Of a stretch of DNA of 64,000 bases, positions 53,070 to 64,000 are shown piece by piece. This stretch comes from Inonotus obliquus (lineage: Eukaryota > Basidiomycota > Agaricomycetes > Hymenochaetales > Hymenochaetaceae). Position 1 is the stretch's first letter. Each line of letters opens with the position of its first letter. The notes beneath the pieces were generated by a model. It was not told where the DNA came from, ran no database searches, and saw nothing but the letters and a program-made list of their open reading frames with translations. Made by a program: the position numbers and the translations under genes. The stretch spans positions 806,001 to 870,000 of the forward strand of contig JAJHTX010000013.1 of the NCBI GenBank assembly GCA_032164295.1, written 5' to 3'.

Positions 53070-56000
53070 ATGCCTAAACCCGAAACCGCTCAGTCCGGTC
53101 AATTCCAGTAAGTTCCTGTGCCCTTTCGTTGTATTCATTACCATCGATCACCCATTAAACCTCGACGATCTCTTATGCGTGCCCTCTAAAAGATATTTAC
53201 GTCTTGAATGTACGTAATTCCCCTCTTTCGTGGATGTGACTACACGACCACGGCTAATGCCAAATCACCGCAGGCATAGAAATCGACTTTCGCGACAAAC
53301 GACCAAAATACCCTATCAAAGTCAAGGTCGTACAACGTTCCCAACGTGCCGAGCACCCTTCAAAGGAATTCGACGAAGATGATGTAAAGGGAGACGAGAA
53401 GGCTTTGCTGAAGTGGAATACTGATATGTACGTATATGTGTTCCCCTGTTGTCCTGCAACTAATTGCTCCCGGGTCATGACTTGCTTCGGATAGTCATCT
53501 CTCTCCAACAGTCGGTTTCGACGTCGTCATCAAAGAATCGCATACCCTAAAAATCCTCTCGAAGAGGGACTTCGTGTCGGTGCGGTTTGAAGCGAAGGAG
53601 ATCGGTAGGAGGGATGTCATCATCAAAGATGGTGAATACCAGTGTTTCTATCACAGATTGGAACAAAAATATGACTAGGATGTCGTAGACGAAGAAACTG
53701 GTATTTTCACCACGCTGACTTTCGCAACCCCTTCAAATGTGTGTTTCACCTCGTAAAATCAGTCTCGGCTGTTGATTGCGAATATCTCGCACTGTACACT
53801 AGTTCGGCGATATCATGCGCAAGGAAGGTTCAAACGCAGAAGCCTTGCTTGACGAGAAAGTGCCGCCCCTACAAAGGCTCGGAGGAGCTCGCCAGTTCAT
53901 TGACGCTGCAGGGAATTTTGCAGGGTATGTGGCTGAGGTGAGTGTCGTTACTCCATAACGCTCCATAAGGAGCATAGGGAGGTATCTGCGTTAAATTGCT
54001 CTTGCTAAAGAGACGGCGCTACATGTTTAGATCCATCCGATCGCTAAAGCAGCTGTGATCGCCTTCGAAAAGCTTTACGAAGTAAGTCCTCTTGTTCATC
54101 CATCAGCAGCACGTAACAATTGTTTATATTCTCCGCTAACAGATGCTACAGGAACAGGAAAAGATCCACGGCGACGCGATCGAACTTCTCGAAGAACTTC
54201 AAACCTTCCTCCCCTTTACCGAAGTCATCGACCCCGAGAAGGTTTCGAGCAAGGCAGCCAGGGACGCCATTAGGGATTTCTTGGACCTATTCAGGGAGAC
54301 CTGTGAGATCGTTGTGAAATATTCAAGCAGTGGTATTATAGGTTCGTTGAGGGCGTTCTATCTCACGTTTCCTCAGTGGTGACTTGAATGGAATCACTTT
54401 CCTTCAGGAAACCTCATATCCTCCCAAGGGCCAATGATCAGTTCACTCGAGGAGAACTTCAAGAAAGTGAAAAGCAGATATGATTGGGCTATTAGGACGG
54501 ATGTTTGGAGGGCAACCTTAAAGCTTGGTAAGACTTCTCTTCCCCTGACCATTCTCGTCTTGAAATGAAAATGGACGTCTTACTCTCAGAAAAGTATCAC
54601 GACGATGAAACCTTGAAAATTCTACAAGTCTCCCTCACCGGTACAGCAGGAAAGGAATACTACAGGAGCGACAAATGTTGCTTGCCTGGGACGCGCTCCA
54701 CGCTTCTCGAGCAAATCTCCCAATGGGCGGAATCGGAAACTGAGTCAAGGCTCTTTTGGTTGCACGGGATCGCAGGCTCGGGAAAGAGCGCTATTGCGAG
54801 TACCATCGCACGCGACTTTGAGGAGCTGCGTCTCCTTGCTGGATGTTTTTTCTGCAGACGCGACGATCCAGACCTTCGAAATACGGATAAAGTCATCCCT
54901 TCTCTTGCGTACCATCTTTCATCCTGGCATGAACCTTACTCTAAGAAGTTGGTGGAGGTGTTACGAGTGGAGAAGCACAAGCTTGCCTCGAGAACCGTGC
55001 AAGAACAATTCGAGTTATTGATCAAACAACCCATTTTGGAGCTTTCCTCGGATCAGCATATTCGCTCTCCTCGACCTCTCATCACCGTCATCGATGCTCT
55101 TGATGAATGTGGCGTCGCCAAGGGACAGAGGTCTCAGCTTGCACAGGTCCTTATCCAATTGGCCGAGCTGGTTTCTTGGCTTAAGCTCGTTGTCACAAGC
55201 AGGCCGCTGCCAGAGCTTATTCAGGCGTTTCAAGGAGCAGGAGCAGGAGTTAAACAATTGCATCTCAACGAACTTGGGGATCCGTCTGCTGATATCATGC
55301 GATACACGAAGTACAGAGCGGATGCTATCGCCAAGGACCTAAACCTCGACCCATCATGGCTAAGCGACGAGCAAATCACCGCGTTCACTCGCAAGGCAAA
55401 CGCGCTATTCATCTGGACGAGCACTGCCTTCAACTTCATCGAGGGGCAGCTCGACGTAGACCATGCAGTAGCAGTTGTGTTCTCGTCTTCGCCCGAACAA
55501 GAGGACGGACATCCTGAACATTCGTTGGACAGTATATACCGGATGGTTCTTCAAGAAGCGGGGAAGGGCGGTCAGCATAACATGCTAGTAGTTAAGACTG
55601 TTGCAGGCGTCGTCTTCAGTACGGCACGAAACGCTCCTCTTCCGGTCGAGGCCATTGCGAAGCTCATCCCACAGCTCAACGAAAGAGTAATCGGACGGGT
55701 CATCGACCAACTACAAGCTGTGTTATACAAGGATGTTGATCTGGGTAATGCTATCCGTGTCTGCCATCCATCATTCATCGATTTCATGAGCTTGGAAACG
55801 CGAGCGGCCCAATTCTGGACTCAGCCATCCGACATCGATCTCCGGCTCGCTTCAAGGTGCTTGGAGATAATGAAGGAGGGCTTATCCTTCAACATTTGTC
55901 GCATCGAGACCTCCTATCTTGGCAATAAGGACATCCCCGACCTGCAGCACCGAATCGCTACCGAAGTTTCACGGGCATTAAGTTACAGCTGCCTTTACTG

Positions 56001-58407
56001 GATGTCGCACGTCCAATGCGCTGATGCATCCAAGGACGAAGGGTTGTCAGAGTTGATCCCAGGGCTGCTGTGTAACGAAATGGCGCTTTACTGGGTCGAG
56101 GTGCTGAGTCTTCTCGGGGAGCTGAAGAAGGGCATCCAGATATTGTCACAAGCTTCGATAACGCTGACAAATCCTGATGTGAAAGCAGTAGCGCTGGATC
56201 TGTTCAGTTTCGTTTCTGCCTTCTACGATGCGATGGCGACGAGCACTCCTCATCTCTACCTCTCCGCACTATCCTGGCTTCCGACGAATTGCTTATTGGC
56301 CCGAAAGATTGCTACGAAGCTTATCGACCGGACACCCATAAAGGGAGGCAAGAGTGAGAACTGGCCAAATACCCTATTAAACATCCAAGAAAGTGACTTG
56401 GTCCGGACCGTCGCGTACTCCAGAGACGGACGATTTATTGCCTCTGGGCTACAAGATGGTAACGTATGTGTTCGCGATGCACAGACGGGGAACCTAGTGA
56501 GTCCGCCTTTGAGAGGATTGGCTGGTATGATTACCTCCGTCGCGTTTTCCCCGGACGGAACCCTCATTGCGGCAAGCGCTCACGAGAATATCATCCGAAT
56601 CTGGAACGTCGAGACCGGTGCTCCTACACTAGATGCAATCATGCTTGAAGCGTCTCCGACTTCCATTGCATTTCTCCCCGATGGGAAGCACGTTGTTTCC
56701 GGATCTGACGATGGGACCATTCACATCTGGGATGTCGAAACTGGAGAACTCTTCAAACAGCCAATCAAAGACGTGAAGGGAGGCATAAGAGCAATTGCTG
56801 TCTCTCCCGACGGTCGATATATTGCTTCTGGTACCGAGTTGAAGATCATTCAGGTGTGGGATGCGGAAAGCGGGTGCCCTGTGGGGAATCCTATTGAAGG
56901 TCACGGGAACTGGGTTTCTACACTAGCGTTCTCTCCCGACGGAAAGAACCTGGTATCTGGCTCGCTCGACAAAACAATTCAGATCTGGGACCCAGCGACT
57001 GGCGAACTGCTTCACGGGCCATTTGTGGGACACACGGATTATATCTACTCAGTAGCAGTTTCTCCGAAGGGGGATCGTATAGTCTCTGGATCGAGAGATA
57101 TGACGATCCGTGTATGGGATGTAAAGAGCGGAAGGCTACTTGGAAATCCGCTTAGAGGACACACGGAACGTGTCATGGGGGTCGCATTCTCCCCCAGTGG
57201 AAAGCACATCGTGTCCGGCTCTCACGACAAGTCGACTAGGATATGGGACCTTGAGATCGGGGGTTGTAGTGAGGAACTGCCGAAGGGTCAGGTCATCTCT
57301 GTTGCATTTTCTCCGGATGGAAAACGCTTTGCGTGCGGAACAACAGAGAAGATCATACAACTATGGGACGTTGAAACGGGCGAGCCTATTGGGAAGTCAT
57401 TTGAGGGACATGATCGCTGGGTTAACGCAATCGCATTCTCGAAAGATGGTAGATGCCTTGTTTCCGGGTCCGATGATACGACCATCCGAATATGGAGCGT
57501 CGAAACTCAGAGCTCTATCGGCGCGCCGCTCGAGGGCCACACAGGCTGGGTTAAAGCTGTAGCTTTCTCTGAAGACGGTACAAAGATTATCTCCGGGTCG
57601 CAGGATAAGACTGTACGCATCTGGGACGTAGAAACGCGCAAGCAGATAGGAGAATCTCTCGTTGGGAATAATGACTGGGTTAACACCATTGCACTCAGTC
57701 CCAGCGGGAGATATGCCGCTTCGGGTGCAGACGATTCGACTATCCTTATCTGGGACATGGAAACTAGGCAGTTAGTGGGAGAGCCGTTGGCGGGCCATGG
57801 TGCACCTACTTACTCCGTTGCGTACTCTCCTGACGGAAAATACATTGCTGCCGGCTTTGCGGATGGTACCATCCGCATCTGGAATATAGAATTGGATACG
57901 CGCATTATCGTTTTCGACTATACAGGCACGTCCGGAGCCATCTGCTCGGTCGCCTTTTCTCCTGACGGTGCACACCTGGTGACTGGCTCGGAGAATGGTC
58001 TCATCGAAACGTGGGATACGCGTCGTGGCGAAGCTGCAGCTGAACCATTGGCTGGGCACACAGGGCGCGTATTTTCCGTGGCGTGTTCACCTAACGGTGC
58101 GTTCTTTGCTTCCGGATCGGAAGACGGGACCATTCGTCTTTGGGAAACTAAGCGCAAGCCAAGCGCGAGACTCGAAGGAATCGACGGACTCCCCCCGCCG
58201 TCCATCCCAGAAGACGGGTGGATAAAAGCGTCTGATGGAAGGCTGTTGATGTGGGTGCCGCTCGAACATCGTAATGGCGTTCGCGATATGTGCTCGTTAT
58301 GCATCCCGTCTGATGCTTTGGGCCATCTGGTTCGGGTAGACTGGTCCGAGCTCTGCCACGGCGTTGCATGGACGAACTTCAGAAGGAAACAACACGCCTC
58401 GTGCTGA
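53070..58407 (+). CDS. STAND/NLR-type protein: C2-like, helical linker, NACHT, 14 WD40 repeats
   Basis: Ten exons (53070-53107, 53193-53209, 53274-53427, 53495-53631, 53689-53738, 53803-53937, 54031-54081, 54143-54341, 54408-54527, 54590-58407) give 4719 nt, 1572 aa, all in phase. Residues about 12-130 (YLRLECIEIDF, RPKYPIKVKVVQ, FDVVIKESHTLKILSK) look like a C2-type beta-sandwich. Helices follow to about residue 300. A NACHT NTPase has the P-loop GIAGSGKSAIAST (about residue 359), Walker B ITVIDALDECG (about 463) and VVTSRPLPE. A helical region follows, then 14 WD40 units (residues about 900-1490, pattern VAFSPDGK.IVSGS.D.TIRIWD), enough for two seven-bladed propellers. Fungal NACHT-WD40 proteins such as HET-E act in non-self recognition and cell death; this role is inferred. 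A paralogue follows head-to-tail at 58970. Confidence 0.9.
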
Positions 58408-58969
58408 AGGAGGTTTACGTCGTGTAGTGCAGTTTTTGCTGAAGTACGGAGTTGAGCTTAGTGAGTTGTTGGCATGTGCTTCATTTTATTTTCTGTGGTG
58501 GCAGGTTTGCCAATTTGGTCTTAGTGCAAGCATCTTTTTGCTCTCCGCTGTAATGCATTGGTTTGTTTTATTACGCCTTTTTGAATGAAGGTGGAAGTAC
58601 TTTCTGAGTCTGGGGTCGGGTCGAGAATAATCACAATCAGCACACGCTCAGTTGACATAATTCAGTCAACTATGTAAGCAACACCGCCTCACACTGATCA
58701 AAGCAACAACGGATGCAGATCGCCTAATGATATTCAGTAGCCATGATCTGAGCAATTGATTCGGTGATGGACGGCGATGGATGGAGTCCAATTTCCAATA
58801 CTAATGACAAACAACGGCCAGGTTGGTTACAAGCGGTGCTTCGGCGTACAGCGCTCACCGCAGCACCTCTCATTTCCTACTTCCATACCATCAACTGCAC
58901 CAGAGATACCAAGGAAATAGGAACGACCAGCGAAAGGCCTAAAGACATCGAGCGGTAGGAGCTTTCGCT
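58408..58969. other. Intergenic between tandem NLR genes
   Basis: About 560 bp. A motif-free ORF at 58764-58958 is not supported. It contains the 3' end of the first NLR gene and the promoter of the second. Confidence 0.45.
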
Positions 58970-61900
58970 ATGCCTGAAGGCGACGTGCAGGGCGGTTCGA
59001 TTCGGTGCGTAATCTGCATCGATTGCATCACTCGAAAAGTTGATTAAACCTCACATTTCATTCGAATCTCTCAGTTTATTGCACCTTACAGGTGTATCTG
59101 CATCCTTTCACTCCTGACAACTATCTCTGACAAAGAGGTTTGTAGGCATGGAAGTTAGCTTTAAGAATAAGCGCCCAAAGTATCCGATCAAAATCAAGCT
59201 TATACAGAGCTCTAAAGGCACCGAGCCCAGGCGAAAGGAGTTCACGAATGGAAATGGAAATGCGCCGTTGGCATGGGACATTGACTTGTTCGTGTCCCTT
59301 CAGCCGCACTACTCATGGTTTCTCGAGGACTAACTCGATGCATCTAACTTACTTTCGATAGGCATCTCTCTGAAAACGCTGATCTAGAGGTTGTTGTCAA
59401 AGAATCGCAAGCAATCAAGATTCTCTCGAAGAGAGCATTCGCATCCGTGAAGTTTGGAGCAAAGCAGATAGGCAACAAGGACATCATCGAAAAAGACGGT
59501 ACGCATCTATGCGCTCTTGTTTAACCCGCAGAAAGAAGTATTTACAGCCCGGATATTCTAGATGGAACTGGCTTAGTATCTGTGAAGCTCACCTTTGCAT
59601 CACCTTCAATAGTACGTACTTGGGCATCAATCAACTTCAGATCATGATGATTCAGTGATCCACTACAAGGCCGGGGAAGTCGTCCGCAACGAAGCTTTGG
59701 ACGCGGAAAAGCACCTGGAGAAGAAATCGATTGCGCTCGAGAAGCTTGGGCGAGCTCGACAATTCATTGAAGTCGTGAAGAAATTCGGACAGGTGGCAGC
59801 TGATGTGGGTAATGCGATGCGCACCATTCTGCATCCAGCGGAGCCGTACTGAGCGTGGACCCTCTGTGTTGCAGATCCACCCAGCCGCAAAAGCAGCTGT
59901 TATAGCCTTCGGCATTTTCTACGAGGTGAGCTACTCCACTCATCTTTACTCGTTCCAGTGATCTTCACTGACGACATTCATGACAGAAACTGGAAAAGCA
60001 TGAGAAAATCCACGAAGATGCAGTTGCACTATTAGAAGAGATGCAGATTTTCCTTCCTTTCACCGAAGCTATCGACCTCGAGAAAATATCGAGCAAATCC
60101 GCCAGGGATGCCGTTCGAGATTTCCTCGGGCTTCTCAGGGAGACATGCGAGTTCATTGTCCAATTCTCGAACTCCGGCATAATAGGTACGCCAAAAGGTG
60201 CTTCCTTCCGTTGCTAGTCCAAGCGTGATCCATTGAATTGCAGGGGACCTCATCTCGTCCCAGAAGCCGAAGATTGACCAACTTGAGAAGGACTTCAAGA
60301 AAGTCAAGAACAGATACGATTGGAGTATCAAGACGGATGTCTGGAGAACAGCTCTCAAGCTCGGTAAGATATAGTTAATGAACCTTCATCTTGTTTAAAG
60401 AAGCTCATAAATATTACCAGAGAAGTATCACGACGAGGAGGTCCTCGGACTTCTACAGGCTTCAGTAACCGCACCGGGTAAAGAACGCCAACGGACTGAT
60501 AGATGTTGTCTCCCCGGGACTCGCTCCGCCCTCCTCGAACAGATCTCCCTGTGGGCTGAATCGGACTCAGAGTCTAAACTCTTCTGGCTATACGGCCTCG
60601 CAGGGTCAGGAAAGAGCTCCATCGCTAACACTGTCGCGTGCAATTTCGACGATCAGCGCTTCCTTGCGGGGTGCTTCTTCTGTCGGCGGGATGACCCAGA
60701 CCTGCGAAACATAGACAACGTTATTCCGTCTCTGGCATTCCATCTTTCCGAATGGCATCAGCCATATTCGGTTAAGTTGTTAGAGGTATTGCAGGGTGAG
60801 GAGAGAAATAAGCTCGCGTCGAAAACCGTGCAGGAACAGTTCGAGTTGTTGATCAAGGGACCGGCATTGGCCCTTTCTTCAGACGAGCAAACCCAGTCTC
60901 CTCGACCTCTCATCGCCGTAGTCGACGCCCTGGATGAATGCGGCGCTTCCAAGGGCCAAAGGTCTCATCTTGCTCATGTCCTAATTCAGCTAGCTCAACT
61001 TGTCCCTTGGCTCAAGCTTGTCGTTACAAGTAGACCGCTTCCCGAATTCCTACAGGCCTTTCAAGCAGCAGGAAATACACTCAAACAGCTACATCTGAAC
61101 GAAGCGGGAGACCCGACAGCGGATATCATGCTATACACGAAGCACCGAGCAGAGCTAGTCGCTAAGGAGTTCAGCCTAGAGCCCACTTGGCTCAGCGAAG
61201 AACAAGCTGTAGCTCTTACACATAAAGCGCACGGTCTCTTTATCTGGACGAGCACCGTCTTCAACTTCATCGAGGGACAAGATGACGTCGATCATGCAGT
61301 CGCGGTCGTTTTTTCAGCCTCGTCTGGTCTCGAGGATGAAAACCCTGAAGCCGCACTGGATAACGTTTATCGAATGGTACTTCAAGAAGCAGGGAAGGGA
61401 GCTGCGCACAACATGCTGCTCGTCAAGACTGTCGCAGCTGTCGTTTTCAGCACGGCGCGGAATGTCCCACTTCCTGTCGATGCCATCTCGAAGTTAATGC
61501 CACAGTTCAAGGAGGCTGTGATCGGACGGGTCATTAACCAGCTCCAAGCGGTCCTGTACAAAGATATCGAGCTGCAGAATGCGATCCGTGTCTGTCACCC
61601 CTCCTTCATGGACTTCATGAGCCTAGAGACGCGCGCAGCCCAATTCTGGACGCAACCGTCGGACACCGACCTGAAGCTTGCCTCGAGATGCTTGGAAATA
61701 ATGAAGGAGGGCCTCTCCTTCAACCTCTGCGGAATTGAGAGCGCATTCCTGCCAAACAAAGACATACCAGACCTGCGACAACGAATAGCTACTGAAATTT
61801 CGAGGACGTTAAGTTATAGCTGCATGTATTGGATGTCTCACGTCCAAGGCGCTGATGCGTCGAAGCGAGACGATTTGTCGGGGTTGATTGCAGGAATTCT

Positions 61901-64000
61901 GTTTGATGAGACAGCGCTTCACTGGATCGAAGTGCTGAGCCTGCTAGGGGAACTTAAGAAGGGCATCGAAATGTTATCGCAGGCATCCAATATCCTCGAA
62001 AATCCCGATCTAAGGGCGATATCATTGGAACTATTCCGTTTCGTTTCCGCGTTTCACGATGCGATCGCTACAAGCACCCCTCATCTCTACCTCTCTGCAA
62101 TCGCCTGGCTTCCAACAGACTGCCTTCTCGCTCAAAAAGTTGCCTATAATTTCAACAAGCAGATGCCAATAAAGCAAGGCAAGGAAACCCATTGGCCAAA
62201 CACTCTATTGACGATTCAAGAAAACTTTCTAGTTCGCTGTGTTGCGTACTCACGAGACGGGCGGCACATCGCCAGCGGGCTGCAAAATGGCGACGTCTCT
62301 ATTCGGGACGCTCAAACAGGGAATCTAGTTGGCCCTCGTCTGAGAACTAGGGCTGGTATGATCTGCTCCGTCGAGTTTTCTCCAGACGGGAAATTCATCG
62401 CAGCAAGCGCTCACGGGAATACCATTCTAGTTTGGGACGTGGAGACTGGCGAGCCCGCGGGGGATGCGATCTTTACTGATGCCCGTACGCCTTCAATCGC
62501 GTTTACGCCGGATGGGAAGCATCTTGTTTCGGGCTCGGACGATGGCACCATTCATACTTGGGATATCGAAACCGGCGAGCTAGTCAAAGAGCCTATCACG
62601 GACCAGAACGGTAGCATAAATGCCATTGCAGTTTCTCCAGGTGACGGAAGATCCATCGCTTCTGGAACAGAACGTGGTATTATCCGAGTATGGAATGCAG
62701 AAAGTGGGGAGCCTGTAGTTGGGCCAATTAAGGGCCACAATAATTGGGTAGTTTCACTGGCGTTTTCACCTGATGGAAGGCTCCTCGTATCAGGTTCGTT
62801 TGACAAAACAATACGGGTCTGGGATCCAGCGACAGGCGATATGTTGCATGGACCATTTGTTGGCCACACGGATTACATCTATTCGATAGCTATTTCTCCG
62901 AAAGGGGATCGTATAGTCTCTGGATCGAGAGATATGACGATCCGAGTATGGGACGTCAAGGGAGAAAGGATGATAGGGAAGCCACTCAGGGGGCACTTAG
63001 AACGAGTGACGGGGGTTGCACTTTCCCCAGACGGCAACCATCTCGTGTCCGGCTCTCACGATAAATCCACGAGGATATGGGATCTGGATAATGACAATCG
63101 CGGAGAAGAGTTAATGAAGGGTTTGGTCGAGTCTGTTGCATATTCCCCAGATGGCGATCGCATTGCTTGCGGGACAAGGGACAATGTTGTTCAACTATGG
63201 GATGCCAAGACGGGAAATGTCATCGGAAAGCCGCTGGAGGGACATTCGTATTGGGTCAGTTCTGTCGCATTCTCCAAGGATGGCAAGTACCTCGCTTCCG
63301 GATCTCAGGATGCCACGGTCCGTGTTTGGGATACTGAAACGCAGACACCTGCCGACGAGCCGTTTGAAGGACACACAGGCTGGGTCAATTCTGTCGCCTT
63401 TTCCGATGATGGAAGCAAGATCATTTCCGGCTCTCAGGACAAGACCGTGCGTATTTGGGACGTCGAAGCGCACAAACAAATAGGAGAACTCAATGGAAGC
63501 AACGATTGGGTCAATAGCATCGCACTCAGTCCCGACGGACGTCATGTTGCTGCTGGCGCGGACGATTCGACCATCCTGATTTGGGACATGGAGACGGGAG
63601 AATTGATGGGAGAGCCACTGGCAGGACACGGTACTCCCACTCGCTGCGTTGCATATTCTCCTGATGGAAGCTACATTGCTGCGGGCTTCGAGGATGGGAC
63701 CATTCGAATGTGGAATGTCGATTTAGAGTTAGATTTACGCATCATCGTTCTCGACTATGCAGGAACGTACGGACCCATCCGCTCAATCGCATTTTCTCCT
63801 GACGGAACACGGCTTATCTCTGCGACTGATTATGGATCTGCTTCTGACAGAGGAATCATTGAAATCTGGGATGCGCGTCGCGGTGAGCCTGTAGGCGAAC
63901 CATTAACCGGGCATACGGCACGTATATTCTCGATCGCATACTCACCGGACGGTACGTCGATTGTATCCGGCTCGGAAGACGGTACCATTCGTGTTTGGAC
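58970..64000 (+). CDS. Second STAND/NLR-type protein (C2-like/NACHT/WD40), 3' end outside window
   Basis: Same exon plan as the upstream gene: 58970-59004, 59075-59091, 59146-59287, 59362-59498, 59562-59615, 59656-59804, 59875-59925, 59987-60185, 60244-60363, then a long exon from 60421 open to the window end. Matching motifs are FKNKRPKYPIKIKLIQ, VVVKESQAIKILSKRAFASV, P-loop GLAGSGKSSIANT, Walker B AVVDALDECG, VVTSRPLPEF and WD40 units from about 62220. At least 13 WD units are visible, and the last one present (SIVSGSEDGTIRVW) corresponds to unit 14 of the first gene, so only the end is missing. The conserved 17-nt second exon and the intron positions show a tandem duplication. Small in-frame insertions in the WD region (near 62637 and 63830) differ from copy 1. 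No stop was seen in the visible part. Confidence 0.88.

Noticed and set aside
53679..53688. Apparent one-base frameshift in the first NLR gene
   Set aside because: Using the acceptor AG at 53687-53688 instead of 53677-53678 restores the frame and matches the paralogue (KD then EETG versus KD then GTG).
54660..58369. Many minus-strand ORFs antisense to the NLR genes
   Set aside because: They are mirror frames of the repetitive WD40 and NACHT coding sequence and have no independent motif or splice support.
58990..59004. GGTTCGATTCG resembling a tRNA T-arm
   Set aside because: It lies in the first coding exon of the second NLR gene and no acceptor stem can be formed.

Overview
The window looks like a contig from a basidiomycete fungus, most likely an Agaricomycete (mushroom-type). 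The evidence is intron-dense genes with short introns (about 50-90 bp) on both strands, F-box/LRR-like families, a Zn2Cys6 regulator, small secreted proteins, NACHT-WD40 STAND proteins, and protein sequences of basidiomycete type. No bacterial, organellar, rRNA, tRNA or CRISPR features were seen. Most gene models below were built by hand from splice sites and checked for reading-frame closure.

Layout. 1-3242: 3' part of a GH92 alpha-mannosidase (+). 4026-5426: F-box protein (+). 6202-7372: succinate dehydrogenase iron-sulfur subunit (+). 8625-11169: an F-box paralogue split by a 1001-bp terminal-inverted-repeat (TIR) element. 11503-13808: two direct copies of a segment, each carrying a tiny basic-protein gene (-). 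15203-17801: bestrophin-type anion channel (+). 19334-21525: NYN-domain protein (-). 24488-27540: Zn2Cys6 transcription factor (-). 27541-31494: gene-poor DNA.

31495-37627 is the most unusual part. It is a TIR-bounded composite element holding broken pieces of host-type genes: a cyclin, a RAD23 ubiquitin-like region and an unrecognised gene. The unrecognised gene is itself split by a nested insertion of about 2.9 kb that has foreign codon usage and a 308-aa ORF. I read this as a Pack-type (gene-capturing) DNA transposon later invaded by a retroelement-like sequence. No transposase was seen.

38698-40711: tandem small secreted-protein genes, one intact and one frameshifted. Then TFIIH subunit Tfb5 (-), ribose-5-phosphate isomerase (+), an internally deleted pseudogene copy of a nearby gene, a flavin-containing monooxygenase (+), a four-TM membrane protein (-) and a kinase-fold (APH-like) protein (-). 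53070-64000: two head-to-tail C2-like/NACHT/WD40 NLR-type genes, the second running off the window.

Housekeeping genes (SDHB, Tfb5, RpiA, and probably bestrophin and FMO) alternate with fast-evolving accessory blocks (F-box, small paired genes, secreted pair, NLR pair). Local tandem duplication followed by decay or divergence is the recurring theme.
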